Below, one piece after another: positions 16,026 to 24,813 of a stretch of 64,000 nucleotides of DNA (position 1 is its first letter; every line of letters begins with the position of its first letter). The DNA lies in contig NZ_JABRWO010000001.1 of NCBI RefSeq assembly GCF_013618625.1, positions 682,001 through 746,000 of the forward strand, in the 5' to 3' direction. Source of the stretch: Bremerella alba (GTDB taxonomy: Bacteria; Planctomycetota; Planctomycetia; Pirellulales; Pirellulaceae). The translations under genes were made by a program, and so were the position numbers. Under the pieces are notes generated by a model. The model did no database searches. It had not been told where the DNA came from and saw nothing but the letters and a program-made list of their open reading frames with translations.

Positions 16026-17954
16026 TTATTTGCGCTGGCTCATTTCATGAACCATATCGACCAACGCCCTGGCATTGTCGACGGGCGTTTGTTGCATCAC
16101 ACCATGCCCCAGATTGAAGATATGCCCTGGCCGGCCGGCAGCCTGGTCGAGGACATCCTTCGCGCGGCGGCGAAGCTCCATCGGGTCGGCCAGTAGCGAC
16201 ACCGGATCGAGGTTCCCTTGCACGGCGATGTTGTGGCCTATCGTTTCCCAGGCAACATCCAAGCGAATTCGCCAATCGACTCCCACCACCGCTGCACCCG
16301 TTTCGGCCAGCATCGGCAACAGGGCCGGGTTGCCGGTAGCGAAGTTGATCACCGGCACGCCCGGGGCAATCTGCGCGATGATATCCTTCACGTACGGAAG
16401 CACATAACGTCGATAGTCATCCGGGCCCAGCGCTCCGGCCCACGAATCGAACAGTTGCACGGCTTGGGCACCGGCAGCGATCTGGGCATTCAAATAACGC
16501 GAGATCGCACGCACAAAGCGTTCCATCAGTTCTCGCCAAGCACCCGGGTCGCGGAACATGAGGGTCTTGGTATTCACGTAGTCGCGGCTACTACCCCCTT
16601 CGATCGCATAGCTGGCCAAGGTAAACGGGGCCCCGGCGAAACCAATCAACGGCATGTCAGCCGGCAAATCGGCCCGCGTTTGCTTAACCGTTTCCATCAC
16701 GTAATGCAGTGAGTCGGTGCTTTCCAGTTCCAACACGCGATCGACATCGGCCGCTTCGCGAATGGGGTTATGAATCACCGGGCCTTCCCCCTTGGCGAAT
16801 TCCAAATCCAAACCCATGGGCTGCAAGATCGGCAACAGGTCCGAGAAAATGATCGCCGCGTCGACGCCCAACTTCTCGACCGCCGTACACATCACCTCGC
16901 TACAAAGCTGAGGATTGGCACACAGTTCCAAGAACGAAGTTTTCGCCCGAACTTCGCGATACTCCTTCATGTATCTCCCAGCCTGACGCATCAGCCAGAC
17001 AGGCGTGAAGTCGGTCGGCTCGCGGCGACAAGCTTTGAGGAACGCACTGTTGTACCACGGTGCTTCTTTGTTGAGCGCGGCCTTGGTGGTCTCTTGCAGG
17101 ACGGCGCGAATCTGACGCTTTCGCACGAGGATATCCTGAGATCGCTCGGCCGCAGTCGCCACCAACGGCCCCATCTTGGGATGCTCTGGCTCGACATCCA
17201 CCGGGTAGCCCAAGTCACGCAGGCGTTCGCTCATCGTGGGGCCGACGCTGCAGATAACCGTACCGCGCAGGGCCGCTGAAAAGGCCTCCATCTGCCCCTG
17301 TCGCTGAGCCAACTTCAAGACGTGATTTAACTGGTTGGCCGACGTGAACAGCGACACATCGATCTTGCCGTCGATCATCTTTTGAATGTTAGCCGCCAAG
17401 GGACCAATATCTTCTGGCAAGTCCCAGTCATAGACGTGCAGTGTCTCGACGTTCGCGCCGCGGGCCTCAAGCCCCGCAACCAGGCTGGCGTTGGCGATAC
17501 CATATTCCTGCACCACCAGCGTTTGGTTGGCGATGTGAATTTCGGTGTCGATCGTCTGCAAAATCTCGCGCCACGTATTGGGCTCAGGCACTTTAATGGT
17601 CGGTGTGAGCTTCACTTCCCGCATCGCGGCCACGGGCTTTGGTCCCCGGCAGATCGTGATAATATCTGACAGGGAATCCAGAAATCGCTGCTTGTCGACT
17701 TTGCGGTCAATGGCCGCCAAGAGGTGGTTAAAGCCGACACCGGTCATGAAAATAACAATGTCGATCTGTCCGGTGATGACCCGATTGGCAAAGTCGATCG
17801 CCGGCTGATTGTCATCCAACGGCACTTCGCGCATCGAAGGACTCACGTGCGCGACGCCGCCAAACTTTTCAATAATCATCGCCATTTCTTTTCCGCGACG
17901 ACTCTCGAACGAGGCAACATTCAGGCCTGCGAAGTTTTTTCCATTTTCTGGCAT
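16026..17954 (-). CDS. hemDE: Fused uroporphyrinogen-III synthase / uroporphyrinogen decarboxylase
   Basis: A 642-residue two-enzyme fusion. Residues about 1-270 are uroporphyrinogen-III synthase (HemD): GLNVASFESRRGKEMAMII, then TLVVQEYGIANASLVAGLEA, SLFTSANQLNHVLKLA and VICSVGPTMSERLRDLGYPV. After a linker of about 25 residues, 295-642 form uroporphyrinogen decarboxylase (HemE), with PVWLMRQAGRYMKEYREVRA, AIIFSDLLPILQPMGLDLEF, GFAGAPFTLASYAIEGG and VINFATGNPALLPMLAETG. Together they convert hydroxymethylbilane through uro'gen III to copro'gen III in one polypeptide. Start ATGCCAGAAAATGG is well placed. Separate hemD and hemE genes are the more usual arrangement. Confidence 0.93.
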   Translation of the reverse strand: MPENGKNFAGLNVASFESRRGKEMAMIIEKFGGVAHVSPSMREVPLDDNQPAIDFANRVITGQIDIVIFMTGVGFNHLLAAIDRKVDKQRFLDSLSDIITICRGPKPVAAMREVKLTPTIKVPEPNTWREILQTIDTEIHIANQTLVVQEYGIANASLVAGLEARGANVETLHVYDWDLPEDIGPLAANIQKMIDGKIDVSLFTSANQLNHVLKLAQRQGQMEAFSAALRGTVICSVGPTMSERLRDLGYPVDVEPEHPKMGPLVATAAERSQDILVRKRQIRAVLQETTKAALNKEAPWYNSAFLKACRREPTDFTPVWLMRQAGRYMKEYREVRAKTSFLELCANPQLCSEVMCTAVEKLGVDAAIIFSDLLPILQPMGLDLEFAKGEGPVIHNPIREAADVDRVLELESTDSLHYVMETVKQTRADLPADMPLIGFAGAPFTLASYAIEGGSSRDYVNTKTLMFRDPGAWRELMERFVRAISRYLNAQIAAGAQAVQLFDSWAGALGPDDYRRYVLPYVKDIIAQIAPGVPVINFATGNPALLPMLAETGAAVVGVDWRIRLDVAWETIGHNIAVQGNLDPVSLLADPMELRRRAKDVLDQAAGRPGHIFNLGHGVMQQTPVDNARALVDMVHEMSQRK

Positions 17955-18238
17955 ATCGTTCTATTCCGCGTCTAGCTCTATTGGGGTGGGCGGTCGACAG
18001 GTGGTCATTCCGAGTTGAATATTCACTCGGAAACACCCCCGGACGGTCAACTTCCTCGAAGAATGCTTCCAACATCAACGGCGGAGAGCCCTCCAATTCA
18101 TTGACCGGCTTGTATTCTATTCCTACGATGATGATTGTGCAGTGTACACCACCTTAAGGTGCGCAACTGCCACGCTCTTCTGATTTTAGCAGTTTGCGGT
18201 CTCGGCCGGTGAACGAAGGCTTTTCGTGAGTTCCCCTA
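17955..18238. promoter_or_regulatory. Divergent intergenic region between hemDE and the TolQ/R-type block
   Basis: The 284-bp gap must carry the hemDE promoter (minus) and the promoter of the eight-gene block (plus). It has alternating AT-rich stretches (TATTCTATTCCTACGATGATGATTGTG around 18112-18138 seen in pieces) and a purine-poor leader before the vWA gene. I see no riboswitch-like fold and no clear promoter hexamers, and I call only the location. Confidence 0.4.
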
Positions 18239-19270
18239 ATGCAACTTTCCTGCTTCTACTGCAGCAAGAACCTAACGGCAACTGCCGAACAATTGGGTGG
18301 CGAAGTTGTATGTCCGCATTGCGGGAATGTCGTTCGTCTGCCCGATGCCGAGCAGTTGCATAAGACCGAAGAAGACCATCAACCACGCGCCCACCACTGG
18401 CTGACCGATAGCATCTCCGGCTTTGCTTCGCTGCTGATTCACATGGGCCTTTTGTTTGTTCTGGCTGCGGTCACTTGTGATTATCGCAGTGGACTCCCCG
18501 AAGGCGAGGAAGTCTCGATCGGGGAACTCCCCGGAATTGATCTGACCGACTCTGGAGGCGATGTTCTCGATACGAGCGACGTCGAGCAAACGTCCGACAC
18601 GGCCAGTCTGGACGAGTTGGTCGCCGATATTGAGCCCCCCACGGCTGCCACATCCGAGATGGGCGCGGAAGTCAGTCTGTCACAGCTACTACCCAGCGGT
18701 GCCGCAGGCGGCGCGGCAGGATCGCTAAACACCATCGGCGGAGGCGGAGGAGCCGTCGGTGCCGGCACGACCTTCATGGGAGTCCGAGCCGAAGGTTCAC
18801 GAATCTGCATTATCGCGGACTGTAGCGGAAGCATGAGTGGCCCGAAAATCGAATACTTGAAAGACGAAGTCCTGGAAGCCATCCGCAGTATGCCGCGAGA
18901 GAGTGAATTTCAAATCGTCTTTTTCAACAGTCAAGCCGTTCCCTACAACATGCGTGGATGGCGAAACCCAAAACGCGATCTCGACAACGTTAAGCGTTGG
19001 CTTAACACCGTCTCGGCCCAAGGTGGTACCAATCCGATTACAGCCTTTCAAGAAGCGTTTAAGCTGACCCCTGCCCCCGATGCCATCTTCTTCATGACCG
19101 ACGGTCTGTTCGAACCCGATGTTGTCCCCGGCGTGAAAGCCCTGAATGTCGGTGGCAGCAACAGGACCAAAGTTCATTCCATTTCTTTCATCGACAAGTC
19201 AGCCGAACCATTCATGAGGCAGATTGCTAACGAATCCGGAGGATCGTACCGTCATGTCTCTGCGTTTTGA
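18239..19270 (+). CDS. Zinc-ribbon / membrane-anchored vWA protein
   Basis: A 343-residue protein with a novel-looking layout. Residues 1-35 hold a zinc ribbon (CFYCSKN, then CPHCGNVVRLP; two CxxC pairs). One membrane span follows near 60-80 (FASLLIHMGLLFVLAAVTC), then a Gly/Ala/acidic linker and a von Willebrand A domain from about 180 to the end. The MIDAS metal site is intact: D194-C-S196-G-S198, a threonine in AQGGTNPITAF, and an aspartate in FFMTDGLFEPD. Topology should put the ribbon in the cytoplasm and vWA in the periplasm. It is first in the eight-gene block, and its end overlaps the next gene by 17 bases. Role unknown; a metal-dependent adhesion or assembly factor is plausible. Confidence 0.87.
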   Translation: MQLSCFYCSKNLTATAEQLGGEVVCPHCGNVVRLPDAEQLHKTEEDHQPRAHHWLTDSISGFASLLIHMGLLFVLAAVTCDYRSGLPEGEEVSIGELPGIDLTDSGGDVLDTSDVEQTSDTASLDELVADIEPPTAATSEMGAEVSLSQLLPSGAAGGAAGSLNTIGGGGGAVGAGTTFMGVRAEGSRICIIADCSGSMSGPKIEYLKDEVLEAIRSMPRESEFQIVFFNSQAVPYNMRGWRNPKRDLDNVKRWLNTVSAQGGTNPITAFQEAFKLTPAPDAIFFMTDGLFEPDVVPGVKALNVGGSNRTKVHSISFIDKSAEPFMRQIANESGGSYRHVSAF

Positions 19271-20405
19271 AAGCCCACGCGAAAACACGTGGCGCGGGCA
19301 ATGCGTGGCGGTTCTGGTCGCCGTACTTTGGTTCGTCATTCCGGTCCACGTTCAGGCCGATCGGCTTATCCTCCGAGATCTCCGTTTGCTCAGCAACATC
19401 ACCGTGATTGGCTTCGACGAAGAAGGGGTCAAGGTCACCGACAACAACCTCATCCCTTGGCACGAGATTGAACTGGGCACGATCAGTCCAGACAAGCAAG
19501 CCGACTTCGATCGACTGCGGAAGGAACTGGGCGATCCCCTCTTTCGTATCCACCAACGACTGAAAGTGGGAGACTACGCCGGAGCCCGCGAACCGGCCGA
19601 GGCTATCTTCGATCGCTACAAAAATCGTGACTCCAAAGTCGCATACATGGTATGCCAGGCCACCATGTGGGGGCGACTCGCCCAAGGTGAACGCGAAGCA
19701 GCGTTGGAACCTTACTTCTGTTGCTTGCGAATCATGAAGAAGTCAGCCCGTACCAGCGAAGTGACGCAGCTGCCCGGTAGCCGATCGCTCGACTACGACA
19801 AGCAGACCGGCCTGACATCCGACATGCTGCCGATCTTCTTCGATCGCGACAAAGCTGCCCAGGCATTGCCCTTGGCCAGCACGGCGGCCACATCGATCGG
19901 CTCGAGCGCCCCCGACGGTGTGCTAGTCTATATGGCGTCGTTGGCGATTGCCGCCGAGGACTTCGTCCAGGCTGAATCGTGGCAGAAACGCATCCGCAGC
20001 GGCAATCCTACCCTGAAACAATGGCCCATTATCCTGACGGCTCAAGCACGCATTCAAACCGGCGATCTGATCGGTGCTCGGGCTGACCTTGAGCCGCTGA
20101 TCCATAGCTTCGAGACCTGGAACCAACCGGTTGCGTGGTACCTGTTGGGCATCTCCGGCGCTCGCTCGAGCGAGTTTTTGCGGATCGAAAATGGCGTGCT
20201 CGATTTACTGCACATCCCTGCCCTGTATGGCAACGACTATCCCGAACTCGCTGCGGCTGCCCTGTCAGAAACTTACTCGGCGTTCAACCGCGTCCAGCAA
20301 CCGGAACAGGCCCAGGACATTCGTCGGCAGCTTTTGCTGTTTTACGGCGGAACGATCCACGCCCAACAACTTCGCGAAGCGACCCAGTCCAAAAGCAACC
20401 CTTGA
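19254..20405 (+). CDS. Exported hypothetical with N-terminal beta module and helical repeats
   Basis: A 383-residue protein with a signal sequence (CVAVLVAVLWFVIPVHVQA, cleavage after about residue 36 of the ATG at 19254). The mature N-terminus (DRLILRDLRLLSNITVIGFD) reads as a short beta-strand module, with the following IPWHEIELGTI. The rest has TPR-like helical pairs (EPAEAIFDRYKNRDSKVAYM, DFVQAESWQKRIRSGNPTLK, GDLIGARADLEPLIHSFETW). A longer open frame upstream is ruled out because it would overlap vWA deeply and delay the signal peptide. The last gene of the block (28497) begins with a comparable exported beta module. Family unrecognised. Confidence 0.8.
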   Translation: MSLRFESPRENTWRGQCVAVLVAVLWFVIPVHVQADRLILRDLRLLSNITVIGFDEEGVKVTDNNLIPWHEIELGTISPDKQADFDRLRKELGDPLFRIHQRLKVGDYAGAREPAEAIFDRYKNRDSKVAYMVCQATMWGRLAQGEREAALEPYFCCLRIMKKSARTSEVTQLPGSRSLDYDKQTGLTSDMLPIFFDRDKAAQALPLASTAATSIGSSAPDGVLVYMASLAIAAEDFVQAESWQKRIRSGNPTLKQWPIILTAQARIQTGDLIGARADLEPLIHSFETWNQPVAWYLLGISGARSSEFLRIENGVLDLLHIPALYGNDYPELAAAALSETYSAFNRVQQPEQAQDIRRQLLLFYGGTIHAQQLREATQSKSNP

Positions 20406-20418
20406 GAGGCACCCTGAT

Positions 20419-21228
20419 ATGCGACACAAGACGACGCCCAAGACGGGCATCATCTATTGCCTGGTACTGCTGGTAGCAGTGTTTACCGTTCAGCTCTGGG
20501 CCCAAGATTCCTCAGGGCCCGCTCCAGACTCGCCCGACACGTTGACGCTCGACGGCAACGACGAGGCCACCATCGCGCCGCGTGCCGACTACGAAGAAAA
20601 GACGCTGCTCGACACGCTCATGGATGGTGGTACTGTCGGCGTTTTGATCGGCCTTTTGTCAATGGTTGCGATCGGCTTCATCGTCGAACACTTCCTAACC
20701 ATTCGCAAAAGTGTACTCATGCCGGAAGGGGTCGCTTTTGAACTTGAAGAAATGATTGCTCAGGGACGCGTCGACGAAGCACTGGAAATCTGTAAGAACC
20801 CCGAGCACGAGTCGCTGCTGACCTACGTCGTGCAAGCAGGCCTCGAACGTTTCCGTGGGGCCGAGTTTGGTTTTGCCGAATACAAAGCGGCCGTTGAAGA
20901 AGCCGGCGAGGATCAAACGGCCAAGCTCTACCGCAAGACCGAAGTGCTCGGTTTGATTGGTTCGATCGCGCCGATGCTCGGGCTCACCGGTACGGTGCTC
21001 GGTATGATCAAGGCCTTCAATACGATTGCTTCGAGCGGCGGGGCCCCGAAACCTGAAGATCTGGCCGGTTCGATTGGTCAGGCATTAGTGACGACGCTGC
21101 TAGGCCTGGTCGTCGCGATTCCGGCAATGGTGGCCTATAGCTACTTTGGAAACCGCATCGATTCGTTGGTAGCAGAAGTCGGAAAACGAGTAGAACAAAT
21201 TCTGACGCCGCTAGGTCGCCGTCGCTAA
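20419..21228 (+). CDS. MotA/TolQ/ExbB-like proton channel protein
   Basis: A 269-residue proton-channel subunit of the TolQ/ExbB/MotA family. It begins with an unusual extra N-terminal signal-like segment (GIIYCLVLLVAVFTVQLWAQ) and a low-complexity acidic spacer. The core follows: TM1 (GGTVGVLIGLLSMVAIGFIV), a cytoplasmic loop with KYRKTEV-type contacts, then the family hallmark GLIGSIAPMLGLTGTVLGMIKAF and TM3 LGLVVAIPAMVAYSYF. It would pair with the two adjacent TolR/ExbD proteins, coupling proton entry to mechanical work. It starts 13 bp after the preceding stop. Start at 20419 is chosen because upstream codons overlap the previous gene in another frame. Confidence 0.93.
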   Translation: MRHKTTPKTGIIYCLVLLVAVFTVQLWAQDSSGPAPDSPDTLTLDGNDEATIAPRADYEEKTLLDTLMDGGTVGVLIGLLSMVAIGFIVEHFLTIRKSVLMPEGVAFELEEMIAQGRVDEALEICKNPEHESLLTYVVQAGLERFRGAEFGFAEYKAAVEEAGEDQTAKLYRKTEVLGLIGSIAPMLGLTGTVLGMIKAFNTIASSGGAPKPEDLAGSIGQALVTTLLGLVVAIPAMVAYSYFGNRIDSLVAEVGKRVEQILTPLGRRR

Positions 21229-21246
21229 TCGCTTAGGGAGAATGAC

Positions 21247-21663
21247 ATGAAGCTCTCTAAGAAGCGAGTGCGACACACCAAGGGGATGGACATCACGCCG
21301 ATGATCGACATCGTCTTCTTGCTGCTGATCTTCTTCATTACGGTAAGCCAGGTCTCGGAAACCAATCGCGAGAAGCTGGAACTACCAGAGCTGAAGGGTG
21401 CGAAGGATCAAAAGAAGACTTCCCTGGTCGTCAACATTAACAAGGCCGGCGAGATCGTTGTGGCCGGCAACCCAGTCCAGCTAGCCGATATAGCGTTTTT
21501 GGTGGGGAATGAACTCGAAGCCAACGGAGGCGACGCTGCCATGGTAACGGTGGTGGTTCGCGTCGATCAGAAAGCAACCTGCGAAGTCCCTAATGCTTTG
21601 GTCAAGCAGTTGGCCAGCCAAGGGATCTCTAAAGTTCGCCTCGCCGTTCAGGTACCCAACTAA
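21247..21663 (+). CDS. TolR/ExbD-like biopolymer transport protein 1
   Basis: A 138-residue TolR/ExbD-family subunit. The single N-terminal span has the conserved proton-carrying aspartate: DITPMIDIVFLLLIFFITVS. A periplasmic domain follows, ending in the typical ASQGISKVRLAVQV strand. It lies 18 bp after the TolQ-like gene and has a near-ideal ribosome site (GGGAGA before ATG). The next ExbD-like gene starts 3 bases after its stop codon. Two different TolR-type subunits with one TolQ-type subunit is the pattern of several motors, including Myxococcus AglR-AglQ-AglS (analogy only). Confidence 0.95.
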   Translation: MKLSKKRVRHTKGMDITPMIDIVFLLLIFFITVSQVSETNREKLELPELKGAKDQKKTSLVVNINKAGEIVVAGNPVQLADIAFLVGNELEANGGDAAMVTVVVRVDQKATCEVPNALVKQLASQGISKVRLAVQVPN

Positions 21664-21666
21664 GCC

Positions 21667-22092
21667 ATGAAACTTTCCAGCCATAAACGAGCCCATAAAC
21701 GCCAGATCACGCTGGAGATGACCAGTATGATCGACGTCGTATTTCTGCTGCTGATCTTCTTTATTGTCACCGCCAGCTTCACAAAGACCGAACGTGACCT
21801 GGACGCTGTGACTAAAGTGAATGAGAAGTCCAGCAGCGCCGCCGAGACCGACTTAGAGCCAGCCGTCGTGCTATTGGCTCAGGTCGACGGCGGCTGGGTC
21901 TATCAGATCGGTTCTAATAACCTCACCACCTTCGCCGAGTTGCAGGAAGTGCTCGATAAGTTTCCTAACAAAACCGACGGAGCGTTCGTGCGTGCCCCCG
22001 ATGCCGCACCTTACGGAATGGCAGCCTCGGCCATTCAAGCTTGCAAGAACGCCGATTTCCCCGGCGTTTCATATGTTCCCCTAGCCAATTAA
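21667..22092 (+). CDS. TolR/ExbD-like biopolymer transport protein 2
   Basis: A 141-residue second TolR/ExbD-family subunit. The span reads EMTSMIDVVFLLLIFFIVTA, with the conserved Asp. The periplasmic part differs from copy 1, with a more acidic linker (KSSSAAETDLEPAVVLLAQV) and the ending KNADFPGVSYVPLAN. It starts three bases after copy 1's stop codon, implying coupled translation. A 19-bp spacer leads to the 889-residue gene. The pair probably forms a heterodimer in the channel, as inferred for other motors with two distinct ExbD-like subunits. Confidence 0.94.
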   Translation: MKLSSHKRAHKRQITLEMTSMIDVVFLLLIFFIVTASFTKTERDLDAVTKVNEKSSSAAETDLEPAVVLLAQVDGGWVYQIGSNNLTTFAELQEVLDKFPNKTDGAFVRAPDAAPYGMAASAIQACKNADFPGVSYVPLAN

Positions 22093-22111
22093 AGAGTAAT
22101 CAATCTCTCAC

Positions 22112-24781
22112 GTGTTCCCTGTACTGAAATGGCGATTCGCGTTGACACTTCTCGGTTGCATCCCATGCACCGTGATGTGCCTGATGCCGCTGCGCGCTGT
22201 TTCTGCTCAAAACGCGTTGGTCAACGACACGCGTTCTCCGCAGCAAATGATTGAGGAATATCGCCGAGTCGATGGCTATCTAAGCAAAATGAAGCTGCCC
22301 CAACAGCGGCTGCTCTTGATCGAGCGATATCTGAAGGGTGCCCTGCCGGCCAACGAGCGTGAAGAACTGCTCGATCAAGGCTCGCAGTTGTACGCGTCCC
22401 AACTGATGCGATACGCCGATGACCCGGCTCGGTCGAAACACTACCTGGAAAAGGTCCAGCAGTTTCTCGCCGACCATCCCAGTGCCGACACGCCTGCAAT
22501 TCAGGTGATGCTTCTGCAAGCCGACTACAACCGCGGCGAAGCAGCCGTCACGCGTTGGCTGAATGATCCGGCGGATAAAGAGTCTCTCGTCGAGGCACGC
22601 AGCGAATTTCAGCGGATCGCTCCGAAGCTGGTCGACTATCACAAGTCGATTCAAAAACGAATTGAAGAGCAATGGGACATCATCGACCGCATGCCCTCTG
22701 GCACCGGACGAGAAACTCGCGAAAAGGTCGTGCGCGAACTGGAAGGAGTCGTCGGCCGGGCCGCGTTCTTCGGCGCGTGGTCGAACTATTACCTTTCGCT
22801 GGTCGAGGATATGCGTGGGCCATCGAAATACTCGAAGATCGCCATTGGTCTCTTTCGCGAGCTATTGGACTTGAAGGTCGATCCGAAAGCGACCACGCCT
22901 TGGCATGAAGTGGCCGATCCGAATCGAATGGGACTCCAACAGGAATGGCGAGCCCGGGCGTTAATCGGTCTCGCCATGTCTGAGATCCTGGACGACAATG
23001 CTCTCGACGGGCAGCGCTGCTTTGCACTTCTAGAGGCAGGCCCAACCAGCGCCGCGATCGCCGATCAATCCGACTATTGGTACTGTCGAGGGCTTATCAA
23101 TGCCGACAAGCTCGACGAGGCGGCCAACTTTGCCAAGACGACCATTCAAGACTTTCAAGGAAATTCGTCCCCCGGCAAGACAAGTCTATGCGTGCTGTTG
23201 GCAGACACCGGACTTCGGGAAGGTGCCAATGCTCCTAAAATCCACGAAATGGGCGTTCAGGGTTTGATTGGCTTGGCCAAGCTGGGCCATCACTCGGCGG
23301 CCATTCAGTTGGTCGAAAAGTACGAGCTTGATCTCGAGACCTCGCAGGGTTTCTACATGATGTGGCTCGTCGGCCAGCAGCAATTTGCCAACGCCGAAAA
23401 GTCGAAGTCCGACGACGACTACCGCACGGCGCAAGCCCAGCTTCGCGATGCCTTGGCGGCACCCGAAGCCAAGAAAGACCTCCTTTCAGCAAGCGAATGT
23501 CGATACACACTCGCCTGGTGCAGCTACCGCCTGAACGAACACGCTGAGGCGGGCATGAATTTTCAAGATGCCGTCTCGGGGCTGAAAGGTCCCAACCCAG
23601 GGAAAGCAGCCGAAGCGGCTTGGATGGCATTTGTGTCTTACCAGGCCCTCGCCAAAGAGGAACCCCGCTACGGTCTGCGTGCCATCGAAGTGCTAGAAGA
23701 TTTGAAACGTGACTTTCCCAACCATCAGTACGCTCAAAAGGCCGACTACTTCATTGCCAAGCTGCAGCAGTCTCGTGGCTCGATGACTTCTTCGATTCGG
23801 CAGCTGCAAAGTATCGCCCCGAACGATCCGAATTATTGGTCGGCCAAGTTCGACTTGTGCAACCTGCTGCGACAACAAATCGATCAGGCCTCGTCGGAAG
23901 ACGAAAAGAAAGAGCTGGCACGGCAACTCAAACAGGTCGCCGACGACCTTCAATCCCGCTTAAACCAAGACTCCGCCCAGGAGGATCGCATCTCGGGCGT
24001 GGTGCGATGCCTGTTAAATACAGCCGATTTAGCCCGTAAGAACATCTTGCCTTCCGCTGATTTGGCTAATTATGTTAGTGCGGCCAAGACGCTGGTCGCT
24101 TCCCTTCCGCCAAGCGACCGGGCCTGGGTCGACTACCACTACCAGGCCCTCATGCTGGCTCGCTCCCAAAAGAAAGATACCGAGGTCGTCGCTCATGCCA
24201 ACTGGCTTCTAACAAATGCGGTCGGCACTCCGTACGAGCAATCGGCGTTGATTGTCCGGGCCCTGGAAATTGATCAGCAGGTCGCCGCCACATCGACCCC
24301 GGACATGCAGCTTCTGGAAGAAGGTTTCGACATCTATAGCCGCCTGGTGAAGCATCTCGGAGCAACGTCCGGAGCGGTGAAACAAAATAAGAACGCCAAA
24401 GTGGCCTGTTCGAAGACGGCCGATTTCGCCGAGCGGCTCCAGCGCTGGTCCGACGCGGCGACTTACCTGCGTGTGCTGGTCGCTGCCTATCCCAAGGAAC
24501 AAGAGTACCTGCAACGGCTGGGAAGGGTCGAGTTCACGCTGCAGAACTACGTAGGAGCCCTTGGGCTCTGGCGCACCTTGCTGGTGGGGCTCGATCAGGG
24601 GGAAGAAGCGTGGTACGAGGCCAAGTACTACCAGCTGGCCTGTCTGCTTCAAACCGATCGTGCTCAAGCCCAAACGGTCTTAGAGCAGTTTCAATTGCTG
24701 CACCCCGATTGGGGTTTGCCCCCGTGGCGCGATAAAATAAAGAAACTTGCCCAGCAGGTCTCCGGACCTGATGGGTCATAA
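22112..24781 (+). CDS. Large exported helical-repeat (TPR-like) protein
   Basis: An 889-residue exported protein. A GTG start at 22112 gives a clear signal sequence (WRFALTLLGCIPCTVMCLMP, then RAVSAQN). A later ATG would cut into this segment, so GTG is preferred. The mature part is nearly all helical, with TPR-like units such as KTADFAERLQRWSDAATYLR, EYLQRLGRVEFTLQNYVGAL and SECRYTLAWCSYRLNEHAEA. These suggest a long periplasmic or outer-membrane-facing scaffold. It follows two ExbD-like genes and precedes the 1228-residue gene by 32 bp. I recognise no named family. In this position it may be the part moved by, or anchored to, the motor. Confidence 0.83.
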   Translation: MFPVLKWRFALTLLGCIPCTVMCLMPLRAVSAQNALVNDTRSPQQMIEEYRRVDGYLSKMKLPQQRLLLIERYLKGALPANEREELLDQGSQLYASQLMRYADDPARSKHYLEKVQQFLADHPSADTPAIQVMLLQADYNRGEAAVTRWLNDPADKESLVEARSEFQRIAPKLVDYHKSIQKRIEEQWDIIDRMPSGTGRETREKVVRELEGVVGRAAFFGAWSNYYLSLVEDMRGPSKYSKIAIGLFRELLDLKVDPKATTPWHEVADPNRMGLQQEWRARALIGLAMSEILDDNALDGQRCFALLEAGPTSAAIADQSDYWYCRGLINADKLDEAANFAKTTIQDFQGNSSPGKTSLCVLLADTGLREGANAPKIHEMGVQGLIGLAKLGHHSAAIQLVEKYELDLETSQGFYMMWLVGQQQFANAEKSKSDDDYRTAQAQLRDALAAPEAKKDLLSASECRYTLAWCSYRLNEHAEAGMNFQDAVSGLKGPNPGKAAEAAWMAFVSYQALAKEEPRYGLRAIEVLEDLKRDFPNHQYAQKADYFIAKLQQSRGSMTSSIRQLQSIAPNDPNYWSAKFDLCNLLRQQIDQASSEDEKKELARQLKQVADDLQSRLNQDSAQEDRISGVVRCLLNTADLARKNILPSADLANYVSAAKTLVASLPPSDRAWVDYHYQALMLARSQKKDTEVVAHANWLLTNAVGTPYEQSALIVRALEIDQQVAATSTPDMQLLEEGFDIYSRLVKHLGATSGAVKQNKNAKVACSKTADFAERLQRWSDAATYLRVLVAAYPKEQEYLQRLGRVEFTLQNYVGALGLWRTLLVGLDQGEEAWYEAKYYQLACLLQTDRAQAQTVLEQFQLLHPDWGLPPWRDKIKKLAQQVSGPDGS

Positions 24782-24813
24782 CCTGTATGTAATTCCCGAA
24801 CACGTCGAATGGA

